Source: Candidatus Veblenbacteria bacterium (lineage in GTDB: Bacteria; Patescibacteriota; Patescibacteriia; Veblenbacterales; UBA10138). From it: a DNA stretch of 44,604 nt. This document shows positions 37,154 to 44,604 of this stretch, in pieces (position 1 is the stretch's first letter; each line of letters starts with the position of its first letter). The stretch spans positions 1 through 44,604 of the forward strand of contig JAUYKG010000013.1 in NCBI GenBank assembly GCA_030700105.1, given 5' to 3'. The notes under the pieces were generated by a model, which had not been told where the DNA came from, did not search any database, and saw nothing but the letters and a program-made list of their open reading frames with translations. A program made the translations under genes and the position numbers.

Positions 37154-38214
37154 TATTTTATCAGAATTGCCTCAACTTTTCGATATGCCTGCTTCAATTC
37201 ATCAACTATAGGACTTTTTAAGCGTTCCCTAAGCAAAGCTAGTACCTGGCCGTAAAACCATAACTGCTTATCAGGCGAAGCGCTAAATGCTTCCCAGATT
37301 GCAGCTCCCTTGAGTTTGTAGGCCGCACTCATGGTATTTAGATTATCGATTTTGTCGGCCGTGGCCACCAGTAGCGCCTCTTGGCTGGCTACTTTGAGAT
37401 GTTCAAGGTATTTTTGTTTACGCTCCTGCCATGAAGCCCTGCTCCCTAGGCGGTGTTTGAGCTCAATATCCTCGGTCACTTCAGCCACGATGCTGGCGAC
37501 CCTCTCGCCGAATTCGTGCTTGAGTTGCACAAGGGAGTAATCACAATCCTCCAGCGTATCATGAAGGTACGCAGCAATAATCACATCCTCATCTAGCGTG
37601 TAACCGGCCACAATTGTTGCCACATTGATAGGGTGCGTAATGTAAGGGATGGCGAGACTCTTCCTGGTCTGTCCTTTGTGAAGTTGTTCTGCTTTATCCA
37701 GAGCGGCCCGTACTCGCGGTGTAAAGTGTATTGTTTTCATTCCCCATGTCGCGGTCGGTATGGAAGCAAGATGCTCGGCTTCAATAGACAGATTATCCTG
37801 TCGCTCGCTTAGGTCAATTCTATAGCCTTGCTGGTTCAGAACTGGCAGGATATTTAACCGTTCTTTATAGTCCTTTAGTGTAAGCCAGTGATATTTAGGC
37901 AGACTGAACTGCAAGAGTATGGGCGGCGCTGTTTGCGCTATCCACAAATCAAGGTGATACCAGATGACAAACTCTAAACCATCAATATCAGAGTTCTCCA
38001 GTAAGCTGGCTGAGTGCGGCGCTAGCGGGCCTAAATCGCGAATTTGTCGGCTAGTCTCAATTAAAATGTCCTCGTCTCCTTGGAATGCTCCGGTAAGTAC
38101 GCGGATGGCCGAATAACTGTAGTCTGTAGGGTTGATGAGGTAAGCGGTATAGGTGGCAGCGGCCTCATCCACCACAAAGCCGACATGGATGATTGGTGCA
38201 ATTGATTTATTCAT
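37153..38214 (-). CDS. HD-domain hydrolase related to RelA/SpoT hydrolase domains, with N-terminal domain of unknown function
   Basis: ALDKAEQLHKGQTRKSLAIPYITHPINVATIVAGYTLDEDVIIAAYLHDTLEDCDYSLVQLKHEFGERVASIVAEVTED...ATADKIDNLNTM. Start uncertain (ATG 38214 or TTG 38268). Confidence 0.8.
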   Translation of the reverse strand: MNKSIAPIIHVGFVVDEAAATYTAYLINPTDYSYSAIRVLTGAFQGDEDILIETSRQIRDLGPLAPHSASLLENSDIDGLEFVIWYHLDLWIAQTAPPILLQFSLPKYHWLTLKDYKERLNILPVLNQQGYRIDLSERQDNLSIEAEHLASIPTATWGMKTIHFTPRVRAALDKAEQLHKGQTRKSLAIPYITHPINVATIVAGYTLDEDVIIAAYLHDTLEDCDYSLVQLKHEFGERVASIVAEVTEDIELKHRLGSRASWQERKQKYLEHLKVASQEALLVATADKIDNLNTMSAAYKLKGAAIWEAFSASPDKQLWFYGQVLALLRERLKSPIVDELKQAYRKVEAILIK

Positions 38215-38235
38215 ATAATTTTGATTAAAAAGCGA

Positions 38236-38294
38236 AAAACGGCCAAGAGATTTAATCCAGTCCGACAAACTGGATGAAATCTCCCAACCGTTTT
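38236..38294 (-). terminator. Long attenuator-like hairpin in leader of HD gene
   Basis: AAAACGG-(4x4 internal loop)-GAGATTT-ATCCAG...CTGGAT-AAATCTC-...-CCGTTTT, T5 on the minus strand, immediately before the ATG. Confidence 0.65.
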
Positions 38295-38423
38295 AGGGTC
38301 AGTCGCGCATGACATCTGGCTTCTCGCAGATTTCCCAAGTCGCCTATCCGCCCTCTGGGGCGAAAGACATGCACGGTCCGTGATAAGTCGCGGACTACTT
38401 CAGTAAGTAAAAGAACTACTAAC

Positions 38424-38453
38424 AGTATAGCAGTCTAAAGCCCATTGCGTCAA
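38424..38453 (-). promoter_or_regulatory. Promoter TTGACG-N18-TATACT for HD-module leader
   Basis: -35 at 38448-38453 overlapping the SNase stop, -10 at 38424-38429. Confidence 0.65.
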
Positions 38454-39100
38454 TCGCTGATTGGATTTGTCTCTAAACGACCACTAGTATTTTCAGTTAC
38501 CTGACACCCGCTCCAGAGCCCCAACTTCTGCGTCCTGGCTAGTTCCTGTGCTTCTGTAAATTCATCCTGCTTCGATATATCTGGTGAATAAGTATAGGAA
38601 AAGGCGTACCCTGTCTTCACCATCTCAAGGTTAACAAATGTGCCATCTTCCAAATAAACATAACCCAGTAGGCGCTGGTACTTATCGCGTTCAGTGACGT
38701 CCTTATAGAACTTAATTTGTTTGCCTTCAACTAGTTCCTTATTTTTTTCACTAGCTTGTTCAGCAAAGCATTGGACGGGTTTCCTGGGGTCGTTCTTTTC
38801 AGGCGTGTTTATGCCTATGTACCTCAACCTTTCCCCGTTTTCTAGTTGTATGGTATCGCCATCAATGACTCTAGCAACTCTTATCAGCTGGCCGTATTCA
38901 GGTGTCTCTAGGGGCGTAGCTACGGGCGCTTCTTCAGCCCCTGAATTACCTATCCTATTATTGAGTGTGTTTAGGTCAGCAGCTACAACTCGGCGCAGCT
39001 CATTGATTTCATTGGATAAGAAATAATGAGACCCTAGGATAAAACTCAATACTAAAACAAAGAAGGCTGCTATTAGGCTGTAAATACGTACGAAGCTCAT
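38450..39100 (-). CDS. Membrane-anchored thermonuclease (SNase) family protein
   Basis: N-terminal TM; RVARVIDGDTIQLENGERLRYIGINTPEKNDP, DKYQRLLGYVYLEDGTFVNLEMVKTGYA, ARTQKLGLWSGC. Confidence 0.9.
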   Translation of the reverse strand: MSFVRIYSLIAAFFVLVLSFILGSHYFLSNEINELRRVVAADLNTLNNRIGNSGAEEAPVATPLETPEYGQLIRVARVIDGDTIQLENGERLRYIGINTPEKNDPRKPVQCFAEQASEKNKELVEGKQIKFYKDVTERDKYQRLLGYVYLEDGTFVNLEMVKTGYAFSYTYSPDISKQDEFTEAQELARTQKLGLWSGCQVTENTSGRLETNPISD

Positions 39101-39381
39101 CGTAGTGATTTACGCCAACCAGCTTGTCTAGCTTCCTCTTCAGAACAAAACCATCTTTCACCATTTGAGGTGTCAATTTTTGTCTGGTCGTAGAAACTTC
39201 CACCTGGGACATGATAAATTCTTTCTCCAGAACTACTTATATTACCTTTAATAATGCACTCTGTAGTTTCGTCTAGAAAGGACGGAGGCGGTGTGGGCCC
39301 ATTGGGTTTATTAATTAACGCATAAATACCTATACCAAGTAGCGCAATCACTACAAGTAATAAATATATGATTTTTTTCAT
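39097..39381 (-). CDS. Membrane-anchored sunset-domain-like protein
   Basis: TM + CIIKGNISSSGERIYHVPGGSFYDQTKIDTSNGERWFCSEEEARQAGWRKS; 4-bp overlap (ATGA) with SNase gene. Confidence 0.75.
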   Translation of the reverse strand: MKKIIYLLLVVIALLGIGIYALINKPNGPTPPPSFLDETTECIIKGNISSSGERIYHVPGGSFYDQTKIDTSNGERWFCSEEEARQAGWRKSLR

Positions 39382-39444
39382 ATGGAATGGATTAAGGGAT
39401 TAAACTACATGTTAGTCATAAAACACAAAGCCCACCGCCAGGCC

Positions 39445-39528
39445 GAGACTTTCGTCTCCTACACCCTTTCGGGCGTAGACCACGGACATGGAGCCTGAAC
39501 GATGGGTTCAGTATGTCCGTGGCTTTTG
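39445..39528 (+). ncRNA. Candidate three-hairpin RNA ending in terminator
   Basis: GAGAC-TTTC-GTCTC; CTAC(A)CCC-TTTC-GGG(C)GTAG; CCACGGACAT...CTGAAC/GTTCAG...ATGTCCGTGG then CTTTT. Confidence 0.55.
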
Positions 39529-39635
39529 TGCCATGCCCCACAGCAACGCCGGGAGGTTTAGGCAATTCAGTTGTGCTTTTGTTTTACCCCAAAATGGTCT
39601 AAATTACAAGGGGTTAGCTCCATCATTAAATTACT

Positions 39636-40346
39636 ATGAAACTAGCAAAGAAGAGAAACGAACCCTGGGTCCAACTTCGTCTACATCCAGATTTTGAACC
39701 ACTGGTAGAAAAATACAGGAAGCTACTTGGTATCCCATCAAAAGGTGTGCCCGATTCTGATTGGGAATATGGCTCCGAGCTGGTTTATGGTAAACATGCG
39801 GATAAAAACTGGCCTGTTGTATCAGAATTTATCAAGGGTGCCAATGCTTTATATCCACTAGGTGATGATTTTAAGCAATTACTCATTTTTTACCTTGTAT
39901 TCGGCGAGGGCAAGGCGACTGATGTAGTATTAAATGAAGTTAATTTAAGTGGCTGTAGTTTTGAAGCTACCCCGGGTGGGCTAATAATTAGAATTGGGCC
40001 ACATACTCCAATCGATGAACTAAAAGAATTTATCAGTATCACCGCTAATAAAATTAAATCCGCTCAGGAAAACCCATTCTACAAAATGTTACACCCCAGA
40101 AAGTATCAGCGTCTTCGTTTCCGTAAAAATCCTGAGAGGGACTACCTTGTTATTAAACTAAGTCGCATACCTAGGGCTCAACTAGAGAAAAAGTACGGAA
40201 CGTATGGAATCAACTATAAAAGCAAGGAAGCCTACATAGCTAAGATTATGATTAGTGAATATCCATCGCTCAGTAAAAGTATTACTCAATCAAAAGACGG
40301 GACTGCATTAATCAAAACGATTATCCATCGCTCTCGACAACGATAA
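39636..40346 (+). CDS. Hypothetical protein (basic, 236 aa)
   Basis: Long ORF, AT-rich accessory region, no recognised domain. Confidence 0.6.
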   Translation: MKLAKKRNEPWVQLRLHPDFEPLVEKYRKLLGIPSKGVPDSDWEYGSELVYGKHADKNWPVVSEFIKGANALYPLGDDFKQLLIFYLVFGEGKATDVVLNEVNLSGCSFEATPGGLIIRIGPHTPIDELKEFISITANKIKSAQENPFYKMLHPRKYQRLRFRKNPERDYLVIKLSRIPRAQLEKKYGTYGINYKSKEAYIAKIMISEYPSLSKSITQSKDGTALIKTIIHRSRQR

Positions 40347-40399
40347 CATATGGGTCCAGTTACAGATAACTAGTATAGTTAAGTGTAGTTTCGTACTAT

Positions 40400-40429
40400 T
40401 CACCGCCAAGTTAAACTGGCGGTGAGTTT
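40400..40429 (+). terminator. Terminator-like hairpin
   Basis: TCACCGCCA-AGTTAAAC-TGGCGGTGA-GTTTT directly before the DUF5659-like start. Confidence 0.65.
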
Positions 40430-40430
40430 T

Positions 40431-40688
40431 ATGATTACTACTAATTTAGATGTCGAAAGGTTTTACCGGACCACTGACCTAGGGCTAGCTGCTGCCTTGG
40501 CTTTGTTTTATTCGTTGGAGGCTATAGACCGGCTAACCGAGCAACCGAAAGCCCAATTCGTATTCAAGCAAAATGACAAACTCAATGAGCTGATTGATGC
40601 CTATTGGAACGGGCAGTTACAGGTAGACGCTCAGGCCTATTTTCAAAAACTCCGTGCTGTCAAAACGCGGCTATATGGAGAGGGGTAG
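40431..40688 (+). CDS. DUF5659-like small protein
   Basis: RFYRTTDLGLAAALALFYSLEAIDRL...AQFVFKQNDKLNELIDAYWNGQLQVDAQAYFQKLRAVKTRLY. Confidence 0.65.
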   Translation: MITTNLDVERFYRTTDLGLAAALALFYSLEAIDRLTEQPKAQFVFKQNDKLNELIDAYWNGQLQVDAQAYFQKLRAVKTRLYGEG

Positions 40689-40690
40689 TT

Positions 40691-40843
40691 ATGCTGAGCG
40701 TTGAAACAACACGGAAGTTGCTAGATGACCCTACTCTCTCAGACGCAGAGGTGGAAGAAATCCGTGATGGATTCCGTGCTTTGGTCGAAGTGGTGTTTGA
40801 GAAGTGGAGGAACGAAAGGAAGGACGAACTAACTAAGCCTTAA
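40691..40843 (+). CDS. Small (50 aa) hypothetical protein
   Basis: MLSVETTRKLLDDPTLSDAEVEEIRDGFRALVEVVFEKWRNERKDELTKP; GGAGAGG ribosome-binding sequence overlapping the DUF5659-like stop. Confidence 0.55.
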   Translation: MLSVETTRKLLDDPTLSDAEVEEIRDGFRALVEVVFEKWRNERKDELTKP

Positions 40844-40861
40844 TCAACTCATTTCATTACT

Positions 40862-42142
40862 ATGGCAATTACTAGCGATACTCAATTTCAGCCCCTTAGC
40901 ATCCATAGCCTGGCCGAGATTCTAGGCCTCACTATTAAGCAAGATGAGCAGAACAAGGTAGTAACGTTCCTGTGTGAGCTGTCAGCCTACACTGATAATG
41001 CCCAGTTCAACATAAGTTACAACGCGCCCTCCTCTACTGGTAAGAGCTTTATACCACTCCAAATCGCTTCGCTGTTTCCTGATGAAGACGTGATAAAGTT
41101 AGGCAACTGTTCGCCGACTGCATTTTTTCACGAACAGGGCGACTATAACAAGGAAACTAACGTTATTACGGTTGACTTATCCAGAAAGATACTGATATTT
41201 CTGGACCAACCACACAATCTGTTGCTTGAACGTCTACGCTCGTTGTTGTCTCACGACCAGAAGCAGATGACATCCAAAATCACCGATAAGAACCAGCGGG
41301 GTGGTAATCGCACAAAAACTGTAATTATCAACGGCTATCCGGCAGTTATCTTCTGTACTGCAGGTCTTAAAATTGACGAGCAGGAGGGTACACGTTTCCT
41401 TCTCCTTAGCCCAGAGGTCAGTCAGGATAAAATCCGCCAGGGCGTCCAAGAGAAGGTTCGCAAAGAGGCTGATAACGACAGCTACAAGTCTTGGCTCGAC
41501 GGCAACCTAAACCGCCACCTACTCAAGGCACGAATCCAAGCCATTAAGGAGGTTGGCATTGAGGAAATAAGGCTCACAGAACCTGAAAAAATCTCTGAGC
41601 GCTACCTGAAACAGCGGAAGTTCCTCAAGCCCCGACACCAACGCGATGTAGGTAGGTTGCTCGCCATCATTAAGGCACTAACCCTGCTCAACTTTTGGTG
41701 GCGGGAGCGAGATAAATTCACGATAACCGCAAACAAGGATGACGTAGAGGAGGGCTTTGCATTATGGGATAAGATTTCCGAGAGCCAGGAACTCAACTTG
41801 CCGCCATACATATACAAACTTTATCACGAAGTCATAATACCCGCCTGGGAGACAAAACAAGCCCTAGGGGAGGGCCTAACCCGACAAGATGTAAGTCAGA
41901 AGCACTATGAAGTCTACGGCCGCATGGTGGATAGCCAACAGCTTCGCCAGCAAATACTACCCATGCTCGAAACTGCTGGTTTAATCACCCAGGAGCCTGA
42001 CCCGTCCGATAAACGTAAGTTACTTATTTACCCCACTACAACAACCACTATACCTGAGCCACAAAACAATAGTGGTAGCAAGGGTGGGGTATCCAATGAA
42101 ATTGCGTCTCATGAACTAGTGGGAGAAGATATACCGTTCTAA
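40862..42142 (+). CDS. P-loop ATPase, probable replication/helicase-like protein of the element
   Basis: Walker A NAPSSTGKSF, Walker B ILIFLDQPH; winged-helix-like C-terminal region. Confidence 0.6.
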   Translation: MAITSDTQFQPLSIHSLAEILGLTIKQDEQNKVVTFLCELSAYTDNAQFNISYNAPSSTGKSFIPLQIASLFPDEDVIKLGNCSPTAFFHEQGDYNKETNVITVDLSRKILIFLDQPHNLLLERLRSLLSHDQKQMTSKITDKNQRGGNRTKTVIINGYPAVIFCTAGLKIDEQEGTRFLLLSPEVSQDKIRQGVQEKVRKEADNDSYKSWLDGNLNRHLLKARIQAIKEVGIEEIRLTEPEKISERYLKQRKFLKPRHQRDVGRLLAIIKALTLLNFWWRERDKFTITANKDDVEEGFALWDKISESQELNLPPYIYKLYHEVIIPAWETKQALGEGLTRQDVSQKHYEVYGRMVDSQQLRQQILPMLETAGLITQEPDPSDKRKLLIYPTTTTTIPEPQNNSGSKGGVSNEIASHELVGEDIPF

Positions 42143-42166
42143 ATTCTCTAGCGATTACTAGCGATT

Positions 42167-42688
42167 ATGTACGGCGACCGAACAAATAAAGTTCAAGAAT
42201 GGGTGCGGCTTAATAGCAAGGGATACCTAGCGGCCTTTTTGGGAGAACTATCGTACATTGAAGGCCAAACGGTCACGATAGCGTCATCCAGTGATGCCCT
42301 TAGAGTCAAAGGATTACTCAAGGTTGGTGCTACTGCCTATTTCAAATCGCTTGCTGATATTCACAACGGTTTTAGTGAATGGTACGGGCAGGAAGTTGAT
42401 TTTGTGCCTTCAAATCTAGGCAAGGGGTACCTATGCTATTTCCTATGCAACGGCTGTGAACGTCGAGTGAAATATCTTTACTATAACTCCCATAGGACAC
42501 AACCCTTGTGTCGCACCTGTTGCAAGCTGCACTACAGTCAGCCAAGCCGGAAGATACGCCGACTTTCAAAGCTCATTCATAGGCCATATCTCTCAAGTGA
42601 TGCTAAACAAGCTATAGTTGAGTATGCTCAAATAACTGAAGCGGACTTACCACAAGAGGCTTCTATTCAAAGCCAGAAAGAGCTATAA
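42167..42688 (+). CDS. Putative Cys-rich (zinc-finger-like) DNA-binding protein
   Basis: CNGCERRVKYLYYNSHRTQPLCRTCCKLHY; follows the ATPase gene. Confidence 0.5.
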   Translation: MYGDRTNKVQEWVRLNSKGYLAAFLGELSYIEGQTVTIASSSDALRVKGLLKVGATAYFKSLADIHNGFSEWYGQEVDFVPSNLGKGYLCYFLCNGCERRVKYLYYNSHRTQPLCRTCCKLHYSQPSRKIRRLSKLIHRPYLSSDAKQAIVEYAQITEADLPQEASIQSQKEL

Positions 42689-42695
42689 TACCTAT

Positions 42696-42808
42696 GTTGA
42701 CCCTCCCTAAAAACACTTCCACGAGGCCTTTTTGTTGCCTATTGCTGCCCGTAAGGGGCGGTCTGCCAGCAATACTGGCTCCTCGTGGGTTAGTAGGGTT
42801 GGGTCAAC
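42696..42808. other. Nested inverted-repeat region immediately upstream of serine recombinase
   Basis: GTTGACCC/GGGTCAAC (42696-42703 : 42801-42808), CCCTA/TAGGG, CCACGAGG/CCTCGTGG (42719-42726 : 42781-42788), ATTGCTG/CAGCAAT (42741-42747 : 42767-42773), CCC-GTAA-GGG. Confidence 0.7.
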
Positions 42809-42830
42809 CAGACCGTCCCTTTAGGTTTTT

Positions 42831-44363
42831 ATGAAAGGCATAATCTACACCAGGGTATCAAGCGACGAACAAGTGAAAGGTACTTCCTTGGATTTTCAGG
42901 AAGAGATTTGTCGCAACTACTGTAAGGATAAAGGCATTGAGGTGCTGGCTTTGTTCCGTGAGGAGGGGGCTTCGGCCAAAACAGCTGAACGAGCAGAATT
43001 CCTAAGAGCTATTGAGTTTTGTAGAAAGAACAAGGGCAAGGTTGAGGCGTTCGTTGTAGCCAAAGTGGATAGGTTTGCCCGCAATACCGAGGACCACTTT
43101 TACGTAAGGAAAATACTGCTTGATTACGGCGTGACACTGCACTCAGTAAGTGAACCTATAGGGAACAGCCCGGTTGGAAAGTTTTTTGAAACTATGTTGG
43201 CGGGCAGTTCTGAATTTGATAATGCCATACGGAAACAGCGCTGCACCGACGGTATGCTCACCAGATTAAAGCAAGGCGTTTGGCCGTGGAATCCGCCGCC
43301 TGGCTACAAGCCTGGTAACTGGACTCGGCGAAGGGAAAAGAAGCTGCTACCAGACCAGCCTGACGAGCGGCTGTTCCCTATCATCCAGCGGGCGCTAAAG
43401 GAGTACGCCAAGGGGCTGTGTTCCCAGGTTGAGCTGGCAGGGTTGATGGACACGTGGGGATTTAAGGAAGCGCGTGGTCGGAAAACCCAAAACCAATTCG
43501 TTGATAGGGTGCTGGGCAGGTATCTGCCATTCTACGCTGGCATCTTGGTTAATCCCTGGACTGGTGAAGAGATTGATGGTTTACACAAGGCCATGATAAG
43601 CAAAGCGGAAATGGCGCAAATCAAGTTTGTCCGTTCGGGTAAGGCCAGGCTCGCTAAGAGAGAAAGGTACAACCCAGAGTTTCCGTTGCGGCGAACCGTT
43701 ATCTGCGCCGTCTGCACAGTACCACTTACCGGTAGTGCTCCCCGCGGCAACGGTGGCCGGTACCTTTACTACCACTGCCACAATAAAAAGTGCTTAATGT
43801 TTGGCAAGAGCATAGCCAAAAAAGACCTGGAAGCAGAGTTCCTGCGGTATTTGGAGACCATTACCCCTAACGAGAAGTGGCTGGCCGTATTCAAGGAAAG
43901 TGTCTTGGATTTATGGGAGGAGCAGGGCAAAGGGTTTGATGTAGCAGCACAGCGGTATGAGCGGCAGCTCGCCCTCTTAGAGACTAAAAGAAAGCGCGTC
44001 TACGAAATGCGTGAGGATGGCTCGTACACTAAGGAAGAATTTTTAGAACGGAGGCAGGAAGTAGATAACGAAATTACGGCCGCAAAAATATCTGTGAATG
44101 AGTCTAGGATTGAACAATTTGATATAGAGGGCTCGCTTACGTATGCCACTAACTTTATTCGCAACCTCGGCAGGCAGTGGTTTGATTTGCCGCCTCAAAT
44201 TCGCCCTCGGTTCCAAAAGTTACTGTTTCCGGAGGGTTTGCCATATAAAAAGGGGGTAGGATTTGGAACCGCCAGACTAGGGCTTATCTACACACTAAAA
44301 GAGACTTCTCGTAGTGAGAAATCTCTTGTGGTAGCGGGGGTGGGAATCGAACCCACGACCTAG
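42831..44363 (+). CDS. Large serine recombinase (site-specific integrase)
   Basis: GIIYTRVSSDEQVKGTSLDFQEEICRNYCKDKGIEVL, VAKVDRFARNTEDH; recombinase domain; zinc ribbon CAVC...CHNKKC; coiled coil. Last 11 codons lie inside a tRNA gene. Confidence 0.93.
   Translation: MKGIIYTRVSSDEQVKGTSLDFQEEICRNYCKDKGIEVLALFREEGASAKTAERAEFLRAIEFCRKNKGKVEAFVVAKVDRFARNTEDHFYVRKILLDYGVTLHSVSEPIGNSPVGKFFETMLAGSSEFDNAIRKQRCTDGMLTRLKQGVWPWNPPPGYKPGNWTRRREKKLLPDQPDERLFPIIQRALKEYAKGLCSQVELAGLMDTWGFKEARGRKTQNQFVDRVLGRYLPFYAGILVNPWTGEEIDGLHKAMISKAEMAQIKFVRSGKARLAKRERYNPEFPLRRTVICAVCTVPLTGSAPRGNGGRYLYYHCHNKKCLMFGKSIAKKDLEAEFLRYLETITPNEKWLAVFKESVLDLWEEQGKGFDVAAQRYERQLALLETKRKRVYEMREDGSYTKEEFLERRQEVDNEITAAKISVNESRIEQFDIEGSLTYATNFIRNLGRQWFDLPPQIRPRFQKLLFPEGLPYKKGVGFGTARLGLIYTLKETSRSEKSLVVAGVGIEPTT
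44299..44327 (-). terminator. Terminator of tRNA(CAT), inside recombinase 3' coding sequence
   Basis: Minus strand AAGAGATTTCTC-ACTAC-GAGAAGTCTCTT followed by TTAG, directly after the encoded CCA. Confidence 0.65.
44329..44342 (+). repeat. 14-bp direct repeat TGGTAGCGGGGGTG (candidate attR), copy 2
   Basis: Identical to 35146-35159. Confidence 0.55.
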
Positions 44364-44405
44364 GGCTTATGAGTCCCTCGCTCTAACCGACTGAGCTACC
44401 CCGCC
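44329..44405 (-). tRNA. tRNA with CAT anticodon (elongator Met or Ile2), encoded CCA
   Basis: GGCGGGGTAGCTCAGTCGGTTAGAGCGAGGGACTCATAAGCCCTAGGTCGTGGGTTCGATTCCCACCCCCGCTACCA; loop CTCATAA. Confidence 0.88.
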
Positions 44406-44471
44406 ACGCCAGATTTATATACCATACAGCGCGTGGCCAGTCCAGGCCAACGCGCCGCGTAACAAAATTCC

Positions 44472-44546
44472 TGGTTGCGGGGGCGGGACTTGAACCCGCG
44501 ATCTCCTGGTTATGAGCCAGGCGAGATGCCACTTCTCCACCCCGCG
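44472..44546 (-). tRNA. Initiator tRNA-fMet (CAT), encoded CCA
   Basis: CGCGGGGTGGAGAAGTGGCATCTCGCCTGGCTCATAACCAGGAGATCGCGGGTTCAAGTCCCGCCCCCGCAACCA; C1-A72 mismatch typical of initiators. Confidence 0.93.
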
Positions 44547-44604
44547 ACGAATAGAGCGTTCTTAGAATAGCCCAACTGCCCCAATTTGGCAAGGGCTATG
44601 GTGC

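Noticed and set aside
35160-44330. CRISPR array or cas genes in the accessory region
   Set aside because: No regularly spaced repeats and no Cas-like ORFs seen.

Overview
Mostly GC-rich bacterial chromosome with an AT-richer accessory segment at about 35.1-44.4 kb. The gene set and style (class II RNR with nrdR, ftsA/ftsZ, rpsU-yqeY, a T4SS-pilin-like hairpin fused to a giant Ig-like protein, shortened Mfd and RSH, DUF5659) suggest a Patescibacteria/CPR genome; this is inference. Minus-strand core block (1-16.8 kb): nrdJ (cut by the window edge), nrdR, ftsZ, ftsA, dgkA, ybeY, two Ca-binding-repeat membrane proteins, a 1803-aa surface protein, yqeY, rpsU, hisS, lepB, tRNA-Val. Plus-strand block: LCP protein, der, pth, mfd, dprA, topA, a small membrane protein, RSH. 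Then parAB, tRNA-Leu, csp, S51 and C39 peptidases, pyrD, tRNA-Arg. The accessory segment ends in a large serine recombinase whose 3' end runs into a tRNA(CAT) gene, and a 14-bp copy of that tRNA 3' end lies at 35146-35159, so it is a candidate ~9.2 kb integrative element. Its cargo includes an HD (ppGpp-hydrolase-like) / membrane protein / PD-(D/E)XK-like nuclease module preceded by a riboswitch-like attenuated leader. Several intergenic regions (about 2.95-3.08, 20.38-20.49, 27.59-27.75, 27.85-28.09, 38.23-38.43, 39.44-39.53 and 42.69-42.81 kb) have strong nested complementarity or promoter/terminator architecture and are candidate structured RNAs. All calls are from reading the sequence; no database search or folding program was run.
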